A DNA stretch of 34,360 nt from Betaproteobacteria bacterium (GCA_947457885.1 CANGXU010000020.1:1-34360); one strand, 5' to 3'. Shown: positions 18,226 through 26,167, numbered from the stretch's first letter. Program-made: numbers and translations. The notes: a model not told the origin generated them from the letters alone.

Positions 18226-19524
18226 TCAGAAACGAGCGTTGCGCCAGGCGGACCAGAGCAGCGCGGCCGCGACCAGCTTCAATGCACAGGGAACGAGCGC
18301 ATAAGTGAAGGCCAGCGCGGACAGCGCGATGGCGTCCTGCGAGCCGGCGACGTAGCCCAGCCCTTCCAGCAGCGGCAGGGCGATACCGCCGGCCACCGCG
18401 AGGGTCAGCTTGTTCACGAAATTCCACAGGCCGAAGTAGGCGCCTTCGCGCTGGCTGCCATGCCCGTTGGCATCGATGACCCGGGCCAGGAGCGCCGGCG
18501 GCAGCGCAAGATCGGCACCGAACGCGAAGCCCGACAGGACGCAGATCGCCGCAAAGCCCCACACCGCGCCTGCATCCAGCCAGTACGCCCAGACGAAGGC
18601 GGCCACTGCGGCCAGCATGCCGGCCAGCCAGACCACGTGCAGGCTGAAGCGAGTGGCCAGTTTCATCCACAGTGGCATGCTGACCGCGCCGGCGATGAAG
18701 TAGAGCGCGAGGAAGGCAGGAACGTAACCGGCCAGGCCGAGTCGGTCGGCGACGAAGAACTGGAACACGGTTGCGGTGATCGAAGGCGCGATGGCGTTCA
18801 GTGCGAACACCAGCAGCAGCCAGCGGAAGCGTCCGCTCGCCAGCGGGACGACGAAGGCAGAGAACGGGTTGGACTGCGCGCCCGCGGAGTGGTTCAAACC
18901 AGCCGGCGCCGGCCGCGGCGCGCAACGCACGAGCAGGTAAACGGTGGCGCCCAGCGCCGCCAGGAACACCGCCACCATCGCGGCCATGCCGATCACCTGC
19001 GGCAGCACAGCGCCGGCCAGCACGCCGACCAGCCCCGCGCCTTCCCGTGCGCCGGTGATGCGCGCCCGGCCTGCATCGTCGCGCGCAAGTTCGGAGCCCC
19101 AGGCCTGGTAGGCGACGATCGCCAGCGAGTAGCCGACGTAAGCGGTAGCCAGCGTTGCGGCCAGCCAGCCTGCGCTTGCCGCCTCGCCCATGCCCGCAGG
19201 CGGCATCAGCAGCAGCGCGAATCCGACGGCCAGCACCGGCGCACCGATCAGCACGGGCGGCAGGTAGGAGGCGCGCTGCTTCTGCACATCGACCCATGCC
19301 CCGAGCAGCGGATCGACGACCGCGTCGATGAGCCGGGTGAGAAAGAAGACGATACCGATCACCGACAGCGAAAGCCCGGTGCGCTCGTTGTAGAACGCCG
19401 GCAGCAGGATGTTGATCGGCAGGGCGGTCATCAGCAGCGGCACGCTGAACAGGCTGTATGCAGCCAGTTGCGATGAAGCGAGGCGACCTGGACCGCCCTG
19501 CCGGGATGGGGCTGGCGACGGCAC
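18226..19524 (-). CDS. MFS transporter of the GPH (glycoside-pentoside-hexuronide:cation symporter) type
   Basis: The 432-residue membrane protein shows about twelve hydrophobic segments and the MelB/GPH pattern after helix 2: RLIDAVVDPLLGAWVD, with the two conserved Asp residues used for cation and sugar coupling in MelB. Substrate cannot be read from sequence. GPH-like genes in Cfa/DUF1365 clusters have been noted in other Proteobacteria, including the singlet-oxygen responsive set of Rhodobacter sphaeroides as far as I recall, so a lipid or lipid-precursor substrate is possible. The start is a GTG, 2 nt after the stop of the chalcone-isomerase-like gene. Confidence 0.88.
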   Translation of the reverse strand: MPSPAPSRQGGPGRLASSQLAAYSLFSVPLLMTALPINILLPAFYNERTGLSLSVIGIVFFLTRLIDAVVDPLLGAWVDVQKQRASYLPPVLIGAPVLAVGFALLLMPPAGMGEAASAGWLAATLATAYVGYSLAIVAYQAWGSELARDDAGRARITGAREGAGLVGVLAGAVLPQVIGMAAMVAVFLAALGATVYLLVRCAPRPAPAGLNHSAGAQSNPFSAFVVPLASGRFRWLLLVFALNAIAPSITATVFQFFVADRLGLAGYVPAFLALYFIAGAVSMPLWMKLATRFSLHVVWLAGMLAAVAAFVWAYWLDAGAVWGFAAICVLSGFAFGADLALPPALLARVIDANGHGSQREGAYFGLWNFVNKLTLAVAGGIALPLLEGLGYVAGSQDAIALSALAFTYALVPCALKLVAAALLWSAWRNARF

Positions 19525-19526
19525 GG

Positions 19527-20120
19527 TCAGGACTTGCCGAGCAGGCGGTTGCGCAGTTGCGGTTCGCGCGTCCGGGGGTCCAGCCAGATGGCGAAGAATG
19601 CGCGTGCGAAGACCGGATCATCGATGGTGCCCAGCGAGCGATCCTGGTTGAAGAAGGCGGCACCCCCACCTTTCAGGTTCAGGCCGACCAGCCGATCGCC
19701 GCGGCCGACGTCCGGGAACATGCGCACCATCGCCGGCAGCCAGCGGGCGTGCCTGGTTTCGTCCGTGAAGCCGACGCGCTTCATCTCGGTGATGCTGCTC
19801 TCGGCCAGCGCCTTGCCCGTGATGTCGCGGCCATAGACGATGTCCAGCGCGAAGGTATCGGCGCTGTCCCAGCTCGCATCGCGCACCCATAGTGCCGCAT
19901 CGTACACATGCAGGCCGAACCAGCGCATGGTGCCGGCGCCGAGCCGTCGCAGTTCGCCCGACTGCGCGACGACCAGCGGCGGCAGCGCGGACAGCGCATG
20001 GTTCACGGTAGCCGCCGCGCCGGCCTGCCCGGTACGCAGCGCCACGACCGGTGCCAGCAGTGAAAGCGCACCACCCAGGCCGAGCAGCCTGCGCCGGCCG
20101 GCAACTGGCATGCGGCTCAT
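19527..20120 (-). CDS. Chalcone-isomerase-like exported protein
   Basis: The 197-residue protein starts with a twin-arginine-like signal (GRRRLLGLGG followed by a hydrophobic stretch, ending near AGAAA). The mature part resembles the bacterial chalcone-isomerase-like family: GLHVYDAALWV, the FALDIVYGRDITGKALAESSITEMKRVG block, and a C-terminal GTIDDPVFARAFFAIWLD. Plant enzymes of this fold bind flavonoids or fatty acids; bacterial ones have no proven reaction. The ATG at 20120 overlaps the Cfa-like stop as ATGA. The cluster setting suggests a fatty-acid-binding role in the periplasm. Confidence 0.85.
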   Translation of the reverse strand: MSRMPVAGRRRLLGLGGALSLLAPVVALRTGQAGAAATVNHALSALPPLVVAQSGELRRLGAGTMRWFGLHVYDAALWVRDASWDSADTFALDIVYGRDITGKALAESSITEMKRVGFTDETRHARWLPAMVRMFPDVGRGDRLVGLNLKGGGAAFFNQDRSLGTIDDPVFARAFFAIWLDPRTREPQLRNRLLGKS

Positions 20121-21391
20121 CGGGAGCCTCCCCGGGCGGGACGCGACAGTTCGAAATGGAGCACGTCGGTGCGGCCCGAATCGAAGCCTGCGGCGCAATA
20201 GCACAGGTAGAACCGCCACATCCGGATGAATCGGTCATCGAAGCCGAGCGCACGCACCCGCGGTTCGGCTTCGGTGAATGCCTTCAGCCAACGGCGCAGG
20301 GTCTCCGCGTAGTCGCGCCCGAACGCCTCGCTCGCGTGCAGTTGCAGGCCCGCGCGCCCGGCCTCCCTGGCGAACGCGGTCTCGGACGCGAGCATGCCAC
20401 CCGGAAAAACGTACTGCTGGATGAAGTCGGTACCCCTGCGGTAGCGACCGAACACTTCGTCGTGGATCGTGATGCCCTGGATCACGGCACGACCGCCCGG
20501 TTTCAGCACGTCGCGTACGGCACGGAAGTAGGCCGGCCAGAACCGCTCGCCGACCGCTTCGTACATCTCGATCGACACCACATGGTCGTACTGACCTTCG
20601 ATGTCGCGGTAGTCGGTGTACGAAAGCTCGACCAGCCCGGACAGACCGGCCGCCTCAATACGCTGCTGCGCGAACTCGAGCTGTGCCGGCGACAGCGTGA
20701 TGCCGCGCACCCTGCAGCCGCGGCGTGCAGCCGCTTCGGCAAAACCACCCCAACCGCAGCCGATCTCGAGGATATGCTCCCCCGGCCGGGCACCGAGCCG
20801 GTCGAGGATGCGTTCGTACTTGGCCTGCTGCGCACGGTCGAGCGGCTGCGCCGGGTTGCCCCCGAACCATGCCGACGAGTAGCTCATCGTCTGGTCCAGC
20901 CACAGCCGGTAGAAGTCATTGCCCAGATCGTAATGGGCGACGATATTGCGCCGGCTGCCGGAGCGGGTGTTCGCGCGCGACCAGTGGCGCAGCCGGTACC
21001 AGAGCACGGCTACCCAGTTACCGTAGAAGGCGCGCTCGATGTGCTGCTGGTTGAGCAGCGCGATGGTCAGCAGGTCCGCCGGACGATCGATGTCGCAGTC
21101 GCCCGACATGTAGGCCTCGGCCAGCCCGATGTCGGCCTTGCGCAGGATATCCTCGGCCGCCTCCCAGGAGCGCAGGGTCAGCGTGGCGTGGGGACCGGCT
21201 TCGCCGCCGCACGACAGCCACTCGCCATCCGGCGTCACCAGGTCGATACGCCCGATGCGGATCTGGTCGAGCACTCGCATGAACAGCTGGCCGGCCGGGG
21301 GCATCGCGGCGCGGATCCGGCGCACCGATTCCTGGTCGGTGACCGGCTGCGCATCCGTGTCGCGCGACTGCTCGACGGTAACTTCAGTCAT
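20117..21391 (-). CDS. Cyclopropane-fatty-acid-synthase family SAM methyltransferase
   Basis: The 424-residue protein has an N-terminal lipid-binding region (about 1-150) and a SAM-dependent methyltransferase domain with ILEIGCGWGGFAEAA (207-221). Family motifs include HYDLGNDFYRLWLD, MSYSSAWF and FIQQYVFPGGML. By-eye alignment with E. coli Cfa shows the bicarbonate-site Cys139 replaced by Ser173 and His266 replaced by Ile307, while the Glu of E. coli FEHVG is kept (Glu278, in YEAVG). It may therefore methylate unsaturated acyl chains without making a cyclopropane ring, as UfaM is thought to do in furan fatty acid synthesis. The start was set at ATG 21391, which has AAAGG upstream; it follows DUF1365 after 58 nt. 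Confidence 0.93.
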   Translation of the reverse strand: MTEVTVEQSRDTDAQPVTDQESVRRIRAAMPPAGQLFMRVLDQIRIGRIDLVTPDGEWLSCGGEAGPHATLTLRSWEAAEDILRKADIGLAEAYMSGDCDIDRPADLLTIALLNQQHIERAFYGNWVAVLWYRLRHWSRANTRSGSRRNIVAHYDLGNDFYRLWLDQTMSYSSAWFGGNPAQPLDRAQQAKYERILDRLGARPGEHILEIGCGWGGFAEAAARRGCRVRGITLSPAQLEFAQQRIEAAGLSGLVELSYTDYRDIEGQYDHVVSIEMYEAVGERFWPAYFRAVRDVLKPGGRAVIQGITIHDEVFGRYRRGTDFIQQYVFPGGMLASETAFAREAGRAGLQLHASEAFGRDYAETLRRWLKAFTEAEPRVRALGFDDRFIRMWRFYLCYCAAGFDSGRTDVLHFELSRPARGGSR

Positions 21392-21449
21392 CAATGAACC
21401 TTTCAGAGGGATCGGGACGCAGCTTCGACTGGCCGGTACGCCGGCGAAT

Positions 21450-22238
21450 CTAGCGTGTCGTCGTTTCAACCGGTGGCACCGGCTTTCGATGGAACACCGC
21501 GCCCTTGAGCCAAAGCCTGAATGCCTGCAGGTGGATACGCGCGATCACTCCCACCATCAACCAGGGCAGGCGCAGGAAGGCGCGCAGAAGCGCCGTGTCG
21601 GATGGCGACCTGGCCGCGCCCGACAGCGACGTGGTCAGTTGCGGCACGCCAGCGCACTGATAGTCGATCCTGAACAGGCAGCGCCCTTCGTCTTCATGGA
21701 AACGGAAACCGTACTCGCCGTCGACCGGAAAGAACGGTGACACATGGAACACCTTTCGTGCATGCAACCGCATGCCGGTGCCGATCACGGCGCCGTCGGG
21801 ACGAGCCACCAGGTAGTTGTGATGCTCGCCGAACGTATTGCTGACTTCGCACAGCACAGCCTTCAGTCTGCCCTCGCGGTCATGGCACATCCAGAAACTT
21901 ACCGGGTTGAATGCATAGCCGAGAACCCGCGGGAGTGTGTAGAGAACCACTTCGCCATCGGCAGCCTGCAGGCCGTTGTCCAGCAGCAGCAGCCGTATCC
22001 AGGGCCCGAGCGGAGAACCGTCGCGGGGGCCGTAATCCCGCCGCATCAGGCTGAACAGGTTGAAGCGATCGATCCCGAACAGCCGCGGATGGTCGTGGGT
22101 ACGACCCGATTCGATCCAGGTCAGCGGCAACCGGAGGAAGAATGCCGGATATCGAAAAGAATGTCCGACTGGCGACATGCGACGATGCAGCACTTCACCG
22201 GCGCAGATCGCCGGTGTGAGTCCGCCGCCGACCGTCAT
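21450..22238 (-). CDS. DUF1365 protein
   Basis: The 262-residue protein matches DUF1365 by its N-terminal GEVLHRRMSPVGHSFRYPAFFLRLPL, then GIDRFNLFSLMRRDYG, the central LPRVLGYAFNPVSFWMCHD, CEVSNTFGEHHNYLV and the FHVSPFFPVDGEYGFRF block. The biochemical function is unknown; the gene is almost always next to an FAD oxidoreductase and a Cfa-like methyltransferase, as here, which points to a shared acyl-chain substrate. ATG 22238 overlaps the FAD gene stop as ATGA and was preferred over an in-frame GTG at 22247. The C-terminus is hydrophobic and basic. Confidence 0.93.
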   Translation of the reverse strand: MTVGGGLTPAICAGEVLHRRMSPVGHSFRYPAFFLRLPLTWIESGRTHDHPRLFGIDRFNLFSLMRRDYGPRDGSPLGPWIRLLLLDNGLQAADGEVVLYTLPRVLGYAFNPVSFWMCHDREGRLKAVLCEVSNTFGEHHNYLVARPDGAVIGTGMRLHARKVFHVSPFFPVDGEYGFRFHEDEGRCLFRIDYQCAGVPQLTTSLSGAARSPSDTALLRAFLRLPWLMVGVIARIHLQAFRLWLKGAVFHRKPVPPVETTTR

Positions 22239-23548
22239 GCCGTCCACGGCGCCTGCACGCCGAGCCCGGCGGCCACCGCCAGCGCCGATCTGAGCCCGTC
22301 CTCATGGAAGCCGTATCCGGTCCATGCGCCGCAGTACCAGGTGCGGTTGACCCCCTGCATCGCAGGCAACCGCTGCTGCGCGGCCAATGCAGGCGCGTCG
22401 AGCATCGGGTGGGCGTAATCGATGCGCCGGATCACGTGCGCCGGGGCGACCGGGCGGTGCGGGTTGAGCGTCACCATCACCGGAGTGGCCGTGGGCAGTG
22501 GTTGCAGGCGGTTGATCAGATAGGTCACGCTGACCGATGCACCGGCATCAGGCACCTCGCCCGAACCGTTCGCTCCGGCCGCGCCGCCCGGGCCGCCGGC
22601 ACCTGTACCCGCGTAGTTCCATGCCGCCCACGCCACCTTCGAGCGCGGCAGGAACGAAGCATCGGTATGCAGCCACGCCACATTGGGCTGGTAGCGTACC
22701 GCGCCGAGCAGTTCCGACTCCGCCCCGGAGGGATCAGCCAGCGCGGCCAGCGCCTGATCGCTGTGGCAGGCGAACACGACCTGGTCGAAACGCCCGGCCA
22801 GGCCGCCACCCGTTACCTCGACGCCGTCCGGCAGCCTGCGCACGCGCGTGACCGGAGTCGACAGCCGTATGTCAGGCAGGTCTTCGCACAGCCGGCGTAC
22901 GTACTCCCGTCCACCGCCCGTGACCGTCATCCAGCGCGGCCGCCGGGTGACCTGCAGCAGGCCGTGGTTCACGAAGAAACGGATGAAGCTCGCCACCGGG
23001 AAAGCCCGCATCGACTCGACCGGACACGACCAGATCGCCGCGGCCATCGGCAGCAGGTACCAGTCACGGAATGCCCTGCCGTAGCGGCCTCGCTCGAGGT
23101 AGGTCCCGAGATCCATCGGACGCACCGGGTCGGGGTCCACGAAACTGGAAGCCTCTCGGTTGAAGCGCGCAATATCGGCCAGCATGCCCCAGAAACGTGG
23201 CCTCAACAGGTTTCGCTTCTGGGCGAAGAGCGATGCGATCGACGTCCCGGCCCATTCGAGCCGCGGCGCTTCCATGCTGACACTGAACGACATGTCGCTG
23301 GTGACCGAGGCCACGCCGATCCGCTCGAAGAGCGCGATCAGGTTGGGATAGGTGCGTTCGTTGAACACGAGGAAACCGGTATCCACCGGAAAGCGCTGCC
23401 CATCGACATCGACGTCGATCGTGTTGGTATGGCCGCCCGGCCGATCGCCGCTCTCGAACAGGGTTACCTTGTACCGATCGCGAAGGAGCCAGGCCGTGGC
23501 CAATCCGGATATGCCGGAACCCACCACTGCTATCGTTGTCTGCTGCAC
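22235..23548 (-). CDS. FAD-dependent amine-oxidase-like oxidoreductase (desaturase-like)
   Basis: The 437-residue flavoprotein begins with the dinucleotide-binding motif VVGSGISGLATAWLL (9-23), followed by FESGDRPGGHTNT and a C-terminal FAD motif (WYCGAWTGYGFHEDGLRSAL). It groups by pattern with the oxidoreductases that pair with DUF1365 and Cfa-like genes; a fatty-acid dehydrogenation is plausible but not shown. Residues about 313-337 form a Gly/Ala-rich low-complexity insert, possibly a flexible surface loop. The start is GTG 23548, the only sensible start before the FAD motif. It is the first gene of the nine-gene cluster, divergent from the LitR gene. Confidence 0.93.
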   Translation of the reverse strand: MQQTTIAVVGSGISGLATAWLLRDRYKVTLFESGDRPGGHTNTIDVDVDGQRFPVDTGFLVFNERTYPNLIALFERIGVASVTSDMSFSVSMEAPRLEWAGTSIASLFAQKRNLLRPRFWGMLADIARFNREASSFVDPDPVRPMDLGTYLERGRYGRAFRDWYLLPMAAAIWSCPVESMRAFPVASFIRFFVNHGLLQVTRRPRWMTVTGGGREYVRRLCEDLPDIRLSTPVTRVRRLPDGVEVTGGGLAGRFDQVVFACHSDQALAALADPSGAESELLGAVRYQPNVAWLHTDASFLPRSKVAWAAWNYAGTGAGGPGGAAGANGSGEVPDAGASVSVTYLINRLQPLPTATPVMVTLNPHRPVAPAHVIRRIDYAHPMLDAPALAAQQRLPAMQGVNRTWYCGAWTGYGFHEDGLRSALAVAAGLGVQAPWTA

Positions 23549-23616
23549 CCGCCGTCATCCTTCTGGTTTGCTGCCGGGATCTTCAGGCCATGCGTCAACC
23601 TGGCCTGCAACGAGCG

Positions 23617-23644
23617 ATGTTAATCGAGCGTCGCATCCTGACAA
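23617..23644 (-). promoter_or_regulatory. Predicted promoter of the lipid-modification operon
   Basis: On the minus strand TTGTCA (23639-23644), a 16-nt spacer and TAACAT (23617-23622) form a reasonable sigma-70 promoter with a leader of about 60 nt before the FAD gene. The hexamer CGAGCG flanks the -10 on both sides as a direct repeat (23611-23616 and 23625-23630), possibly a regulator contact. Confidence 0.45.
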
Positions 23645-23754
23645 TCCTGTTTGCGAGGGCTTGCCGTGTGCTGCATGATCTGCGCCGCCTGGTTACTGGA
23701 CAGCTACGGCGGGGGCGTCGAGCACTCGCGGTCCCGGAAAAGCTTGCCCGCACA

Positions 23755-23771
23755 GACTACTTGTCCTAGTC
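23755..23771. promoter_or_regulatory. Inverted repeat upstream of the LitR gene (candidate operator)
   Basis: GACTA (23755-23759) and TAGTC (23767-23771) are perfect inverted arms around a 7-nt centre, about 60 nt before the litR start. MerR-family regulators bind palindromic or repeated sites at promoters, and the position suits autoregulation. I do not find a match to the published CarH operator, so this is a candidate only. Confidence 0.3.
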
Positions 23772-23829
23772 AGTATCGCCCGCCTGATGTAACCTCAGCA
23801 AATCTCTTCGCTCGTGTCTAACCTGCACC

Positions 23830-24759
23830 ATGGACAAAAAGAATTCGGCGGTTGAGGAATCGGGCGCTGAACGCGCACCGGTGAACATCAGCTCGGTCGA
23901 GCGCGACACCGGACTTTCCAAGGATGCGCTTCGCGTCTGGGAGCGCCGGTACGGGTTTCCGCAACCCTATCGCGACGCCCATGGCGAACGCATCTATCCG
24001 TCTGACCAGGTCGACAAGCTGCGCTTGCTCAAGCGGCTGCTCGACCAGGGCCACCGGCCGAGCAAGATCATCGACAAGTCGCTCGACGAACTCAACGCAC
24101 TCTGCAACGAGGCGGAAAGCCCGGCGCACAGCCCCGATGTCGAGGCACTGCTCAACCTGGTGCGCTCTCACAAGTCGCTGGAACTGCGCCAGATGCTGAC
24201 CCAGAACCTGTTGCGCGACGGCCTGCGTCCGTTCGTGCTCGATATCGTGGTGCCCCTGAACCGCGCGATAGGCAACGCATGGGTACGCGGCGAGATCGCC
24301 GTGTTCGAGGAGCACCTGTACACCGAGCAGATGCAAGGACTGCTCCGCAATGCGATTGCCAGCATCCAGTTGCGCGGTCATTCGCCGCGCGTGCTGCTGA
24401 CCACGCTGCCCGGCGAGCTGCACGGCATGGGACTGTTGATGGCAGAGGCGCTGCTCACGCTCGAGGGCGTGTACTGCGTTCCGCTCGGCATCGAGACCCC
24501 GGCGGCCGACATCGTCGCGGCGGCTCTGGCGCACGACGTCGATATCGTCACCATTTCGTTCAGTTCCGCATTCCCTGCGCGCCTTGCGACCGGTAGTATC
24601 CGTGAATTGCGCGAAATGCTTCCCGCACGGATGGCCCTCTGGGTCGGCGGCGACGCCATGCTGCGCGCCCGTACGCCCGGGGAAGGCGTCGAAGTGCTCC
24701 GCGGGCTCGAACAGATCATCACCGCCCTGGGCGAATGGCGGGCCCGCCTGTCAGACTGA
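23830..24759 (+). CDS. litR: LitR/CarH-type MerR regulator with a B12-binding domain
   Basis: The 309-residue protein has a MerR winged-helix domain (about 19-80, with GLSKDALRVWERRYGFPQP) and a C-terminal cobalamin-binding domain. The CarH signature W-x9-E-H is present: Trp151, Glu161, His162, with Val158 at the position of CarH Val138. The lower-axial motif ExHxxG is ELHGMG with His198. In CarH/LitR proteins adenosylcobalamin makes a tetramer that represses DNA in the dark, and light breaks it. The upper-face histidine of light-state Thermus CarH (His132, directly after the Trp) is Val152 here. It is divergent from the lipid cluster and 7 nt before the di-iron gene, so it is the likely controller of both. 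Confidence 0.93.
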   Translation: MDKKNSAVEESGAERAPVNISSVERDTGLSKDALRVWERRYGFPQPYRDAHGERIYPSDQVDKLRLLKRLLDQGHRPSKIIDKSLDELNALCNEAESPAHSPDVEALLNLVRSHKSLELRQMLTQNLLRDGLRPFVLDIVVPLNRAIGNAWVRGEIAVFEEHLYTEQMQGLLRNAIASIQLRGHSPRVLLTTLPGELHGMGLLMAEALLTLEGVYCVPLGIETPAADIVAAALAHDVDIVTISFSSAFPARLATGSIRELREMLPARMALWVGGDAMLRARTPGEGVEVLRGLEQIITALGEWRARLSD

Positions 24760-24766
24760 AACCCTG

Positions 24767-25630
24767 ATGCTCTATCCTAAGATCTTCCGTCAGCTGGAAA
24801 AAGTCCGCTGGAACATGGCAGACGATATCCCGTGGGATACGTTCGACGCCGCATTGCTCAACGACGAGCAGGCGAAGACGATCAAGATGAACGCGATCAC
24901 CGAGTGGTCCGCACTCCCGGCCACCGAGATGTTCCTGCGCGACAACCGGCACGACAGCGATTTCTCCGCCTTCATGTCGGTCTGGTTCTATGAAGAGCAG
25001 AAGCATTCGCTGGTGCTCATGGAATACCTGCGGCGATTCCGGCCCGACCTGCTCCCCACCGAAGAAGAACTGCACGCGGTGCGGTTCGACTTCGATCCGG
25101 CTCCGTACCTCGAGACGCTCACGCTCCACTTCTGCGGCGAACTCCGGCTGACACAGTGGTATCAGTGTGCAGCCGAGTGGCATACCGAGCCGGTGATCCA
25201 GCATATCTACCGGCTGGTGTCGCACGACGAGGCCCGGCATGGCGGCGCATACCTCCGCTACATGCAGCAGGCCATAGAGCGGCTCGGCGACGAGGCCAGA
25301 CGCGCATTCGCCAAGGTGGGCGTGCTGATGGCCTCGGCCGGCCGAACTGGCCAGGCGCTGCACCCGACCAACCTGCATGTCAGCAAGGCCCTTTTCCCGA
25401 ACGATACGGTACAGAGCCGCCTGCCCGACCCCGGCTGGCTCGAGCACTGGCTCGACCAGCAGATCCGCTTCGACCGCGACTGGGAAGGAAAGGTGGTTGG
25501 CTCGATCCTCAAGAAGCTTTCGACCCTGCTCGGCCAGAACTTCGACACGGTGCAGTCCCTCAATCGCTATCGGAAGATCCTGAACGCCGGCGCCGCGGCA
25601 CCGGCTGCAGGTGCCACGGCGCCGGCCTGA
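24767..25630 (+). CDS. Ferritin-fold di-iron protein, acyl-ACP-desaturase-like
   Basis: The 287-residue protein carries the four-helix di-iron pattern: Glu46, E77-x-x-H80 (EEQKH), Glu125, and E155-x-x-H158 (DEARH). The spacing of these ligands is close to that in plant stearoyl-ACP desaturase (E105, E143xxH146, E196, E229xxH232 from memory), so a soluble oxygen-activating desaturase or oxidase acting on acyl chains is a reasonable guess. No signal peptide is visible. The C-terminus is an Ala/Gly/Pro-rich tail. It starts 7 nt after litR and ends 5 nt before rfaE2, so it is probably cotranscribed with the regulator. The substrate is unknown. Confidence 0.8.
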   Translation: MLYPKIFRQLEKVRWNMADDIPWDTFDAALLNDEQAKTIKMNAITEWSALPATEMFLRDNRHDSDFSAFMSVWFYEEQKHSLVLMEYLRRFRPDLLPTEEELHAVRFDFDPAPYLETLTLHFCGELRLTQWYQCAAEWHTEPVIQHIYRLVSHDEARHGGAYLRYMQQAIERLGDEARRAFAKVGVLMASAGRTGQALHPTNLHVSKALFPNDTVQSRLPDPGWLEHWLDQQIRFDRDWEGKVVGSILKKLSTLLGQNFDTVQSLNRYRKILNAGAAAPAAGATAPA

Positions 25631-25635
25631 GCCCG

Positions 25636-26142
25636 ATGGCGGCTGATCCATCGTCGCTGCCGGCAGCGCCCGGTTTCGAGCGCAAGTTCTGCCCGCCTGA
25701 GCAAGTACAGCAGCGGACCGCACAACTGGCCGCACCGGTCGTTTTCACCAATGGCTGCTTCGACCTGCTGCACCGGGGTCATGTAACCTATCTCTGGCAG
25801 GCCCGTGCACTCGGTGCTTCACTGGTAGTCGCTCTGAACAGCGACGCATCGGTACGCCGTCTCGGCAAGGGCGACGATCGGCCCGTGAATACCCTGGCCG
25901 ACCGGATGGCCGTGATGGCCGCCCTGGAATGCGTGGACCTGGTCACGTGGTTCGACGCCGACACGCCGCTGGAACTGATTGAAGCGATCGCACCGCAGGT
26001 GCTGGTCAAGGGTGGCGACTGGCCAGTCGATCGTATTGTCGGCGCAGCCGGCGTCACTGCACGAGGCGGCCAGGTCGTGTCGATCCCGTTCATCCACCAG
26101 CGCTCGACCACGGCACTGCTAGAGCGCATCCGGGCCCTGTAG
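25636..26142 (+). CDS. rfaE2: RfaE2, D-glycero-beta-D-manno-heptose 1-phosphate adenylyltransferase
   Basis: The 168-residue nucleotidyltransferase activates heptose 1-phosphate to ADP-heptose for the LPS inner core. It shows [19 protein letters not shown] with the HxGH motif at 46-49, the LKG-like LVKGGDW motif, and a C-terminal [10 protein letters not shown] corresponding to the ISTT region. It is the separate adenylyltransferase half; E. coli HldE fuses it to the kinase, and no kinase gene is in the window. It starts 5 nt after the di-iron gene, so it may be read through from the litR promoter, though its job is general envelope synthesis. Confidence 0.95.
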   Translation: MAADPSSLPAAPGFERKFCPPEQVQQRTAQLAAPVVFTNGCFDLLHRGHVTYLWQARALGASLVVALNSDASVRRLGKGDDRPVNTLADRMAVMAALECVDLVTWFDADTPLELIEAIAPQVLVKGGDWPVDRIVGAAGVTARGGQVVSIPFIHQRSTTALLERIRAL

Positions 26143-26149
26143 CGTTCTG

Positions 26150-26167
26150 CCGGGTCAGAAGACCCGG
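26150..26167. terminator. Hairpin between converging rfaE2 and lipoprotein genes
   Basis: CCGGGTC (26150-26156) and GACCCGG (26161-26167) form a perfect 7-bp stem with an AGAA loop. It lies just after the rfaE2 stop and overlaps the stop of the opposing gene. No T-run follows, so it is a weak or Rho-assisted bidirectional terminator. Confidence 0.4.

Noticed and set aside
17377..19476. A 699-codon open frame on the plus strand opposite DUF3429, DUF3833 and the GPH transporter
   Set aside because: It is antisense to three coupled genes and has Arg/Gln/His-rich low-complexity composition; it is a shadow of GC-rich codon use.
23536..23769. A short plus-strand frame in the litR/FAD intergenic region
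   Set aside because: It overlaps the start of the FAD gene and the promoter region, and shows no domain or ribosome-binding site.
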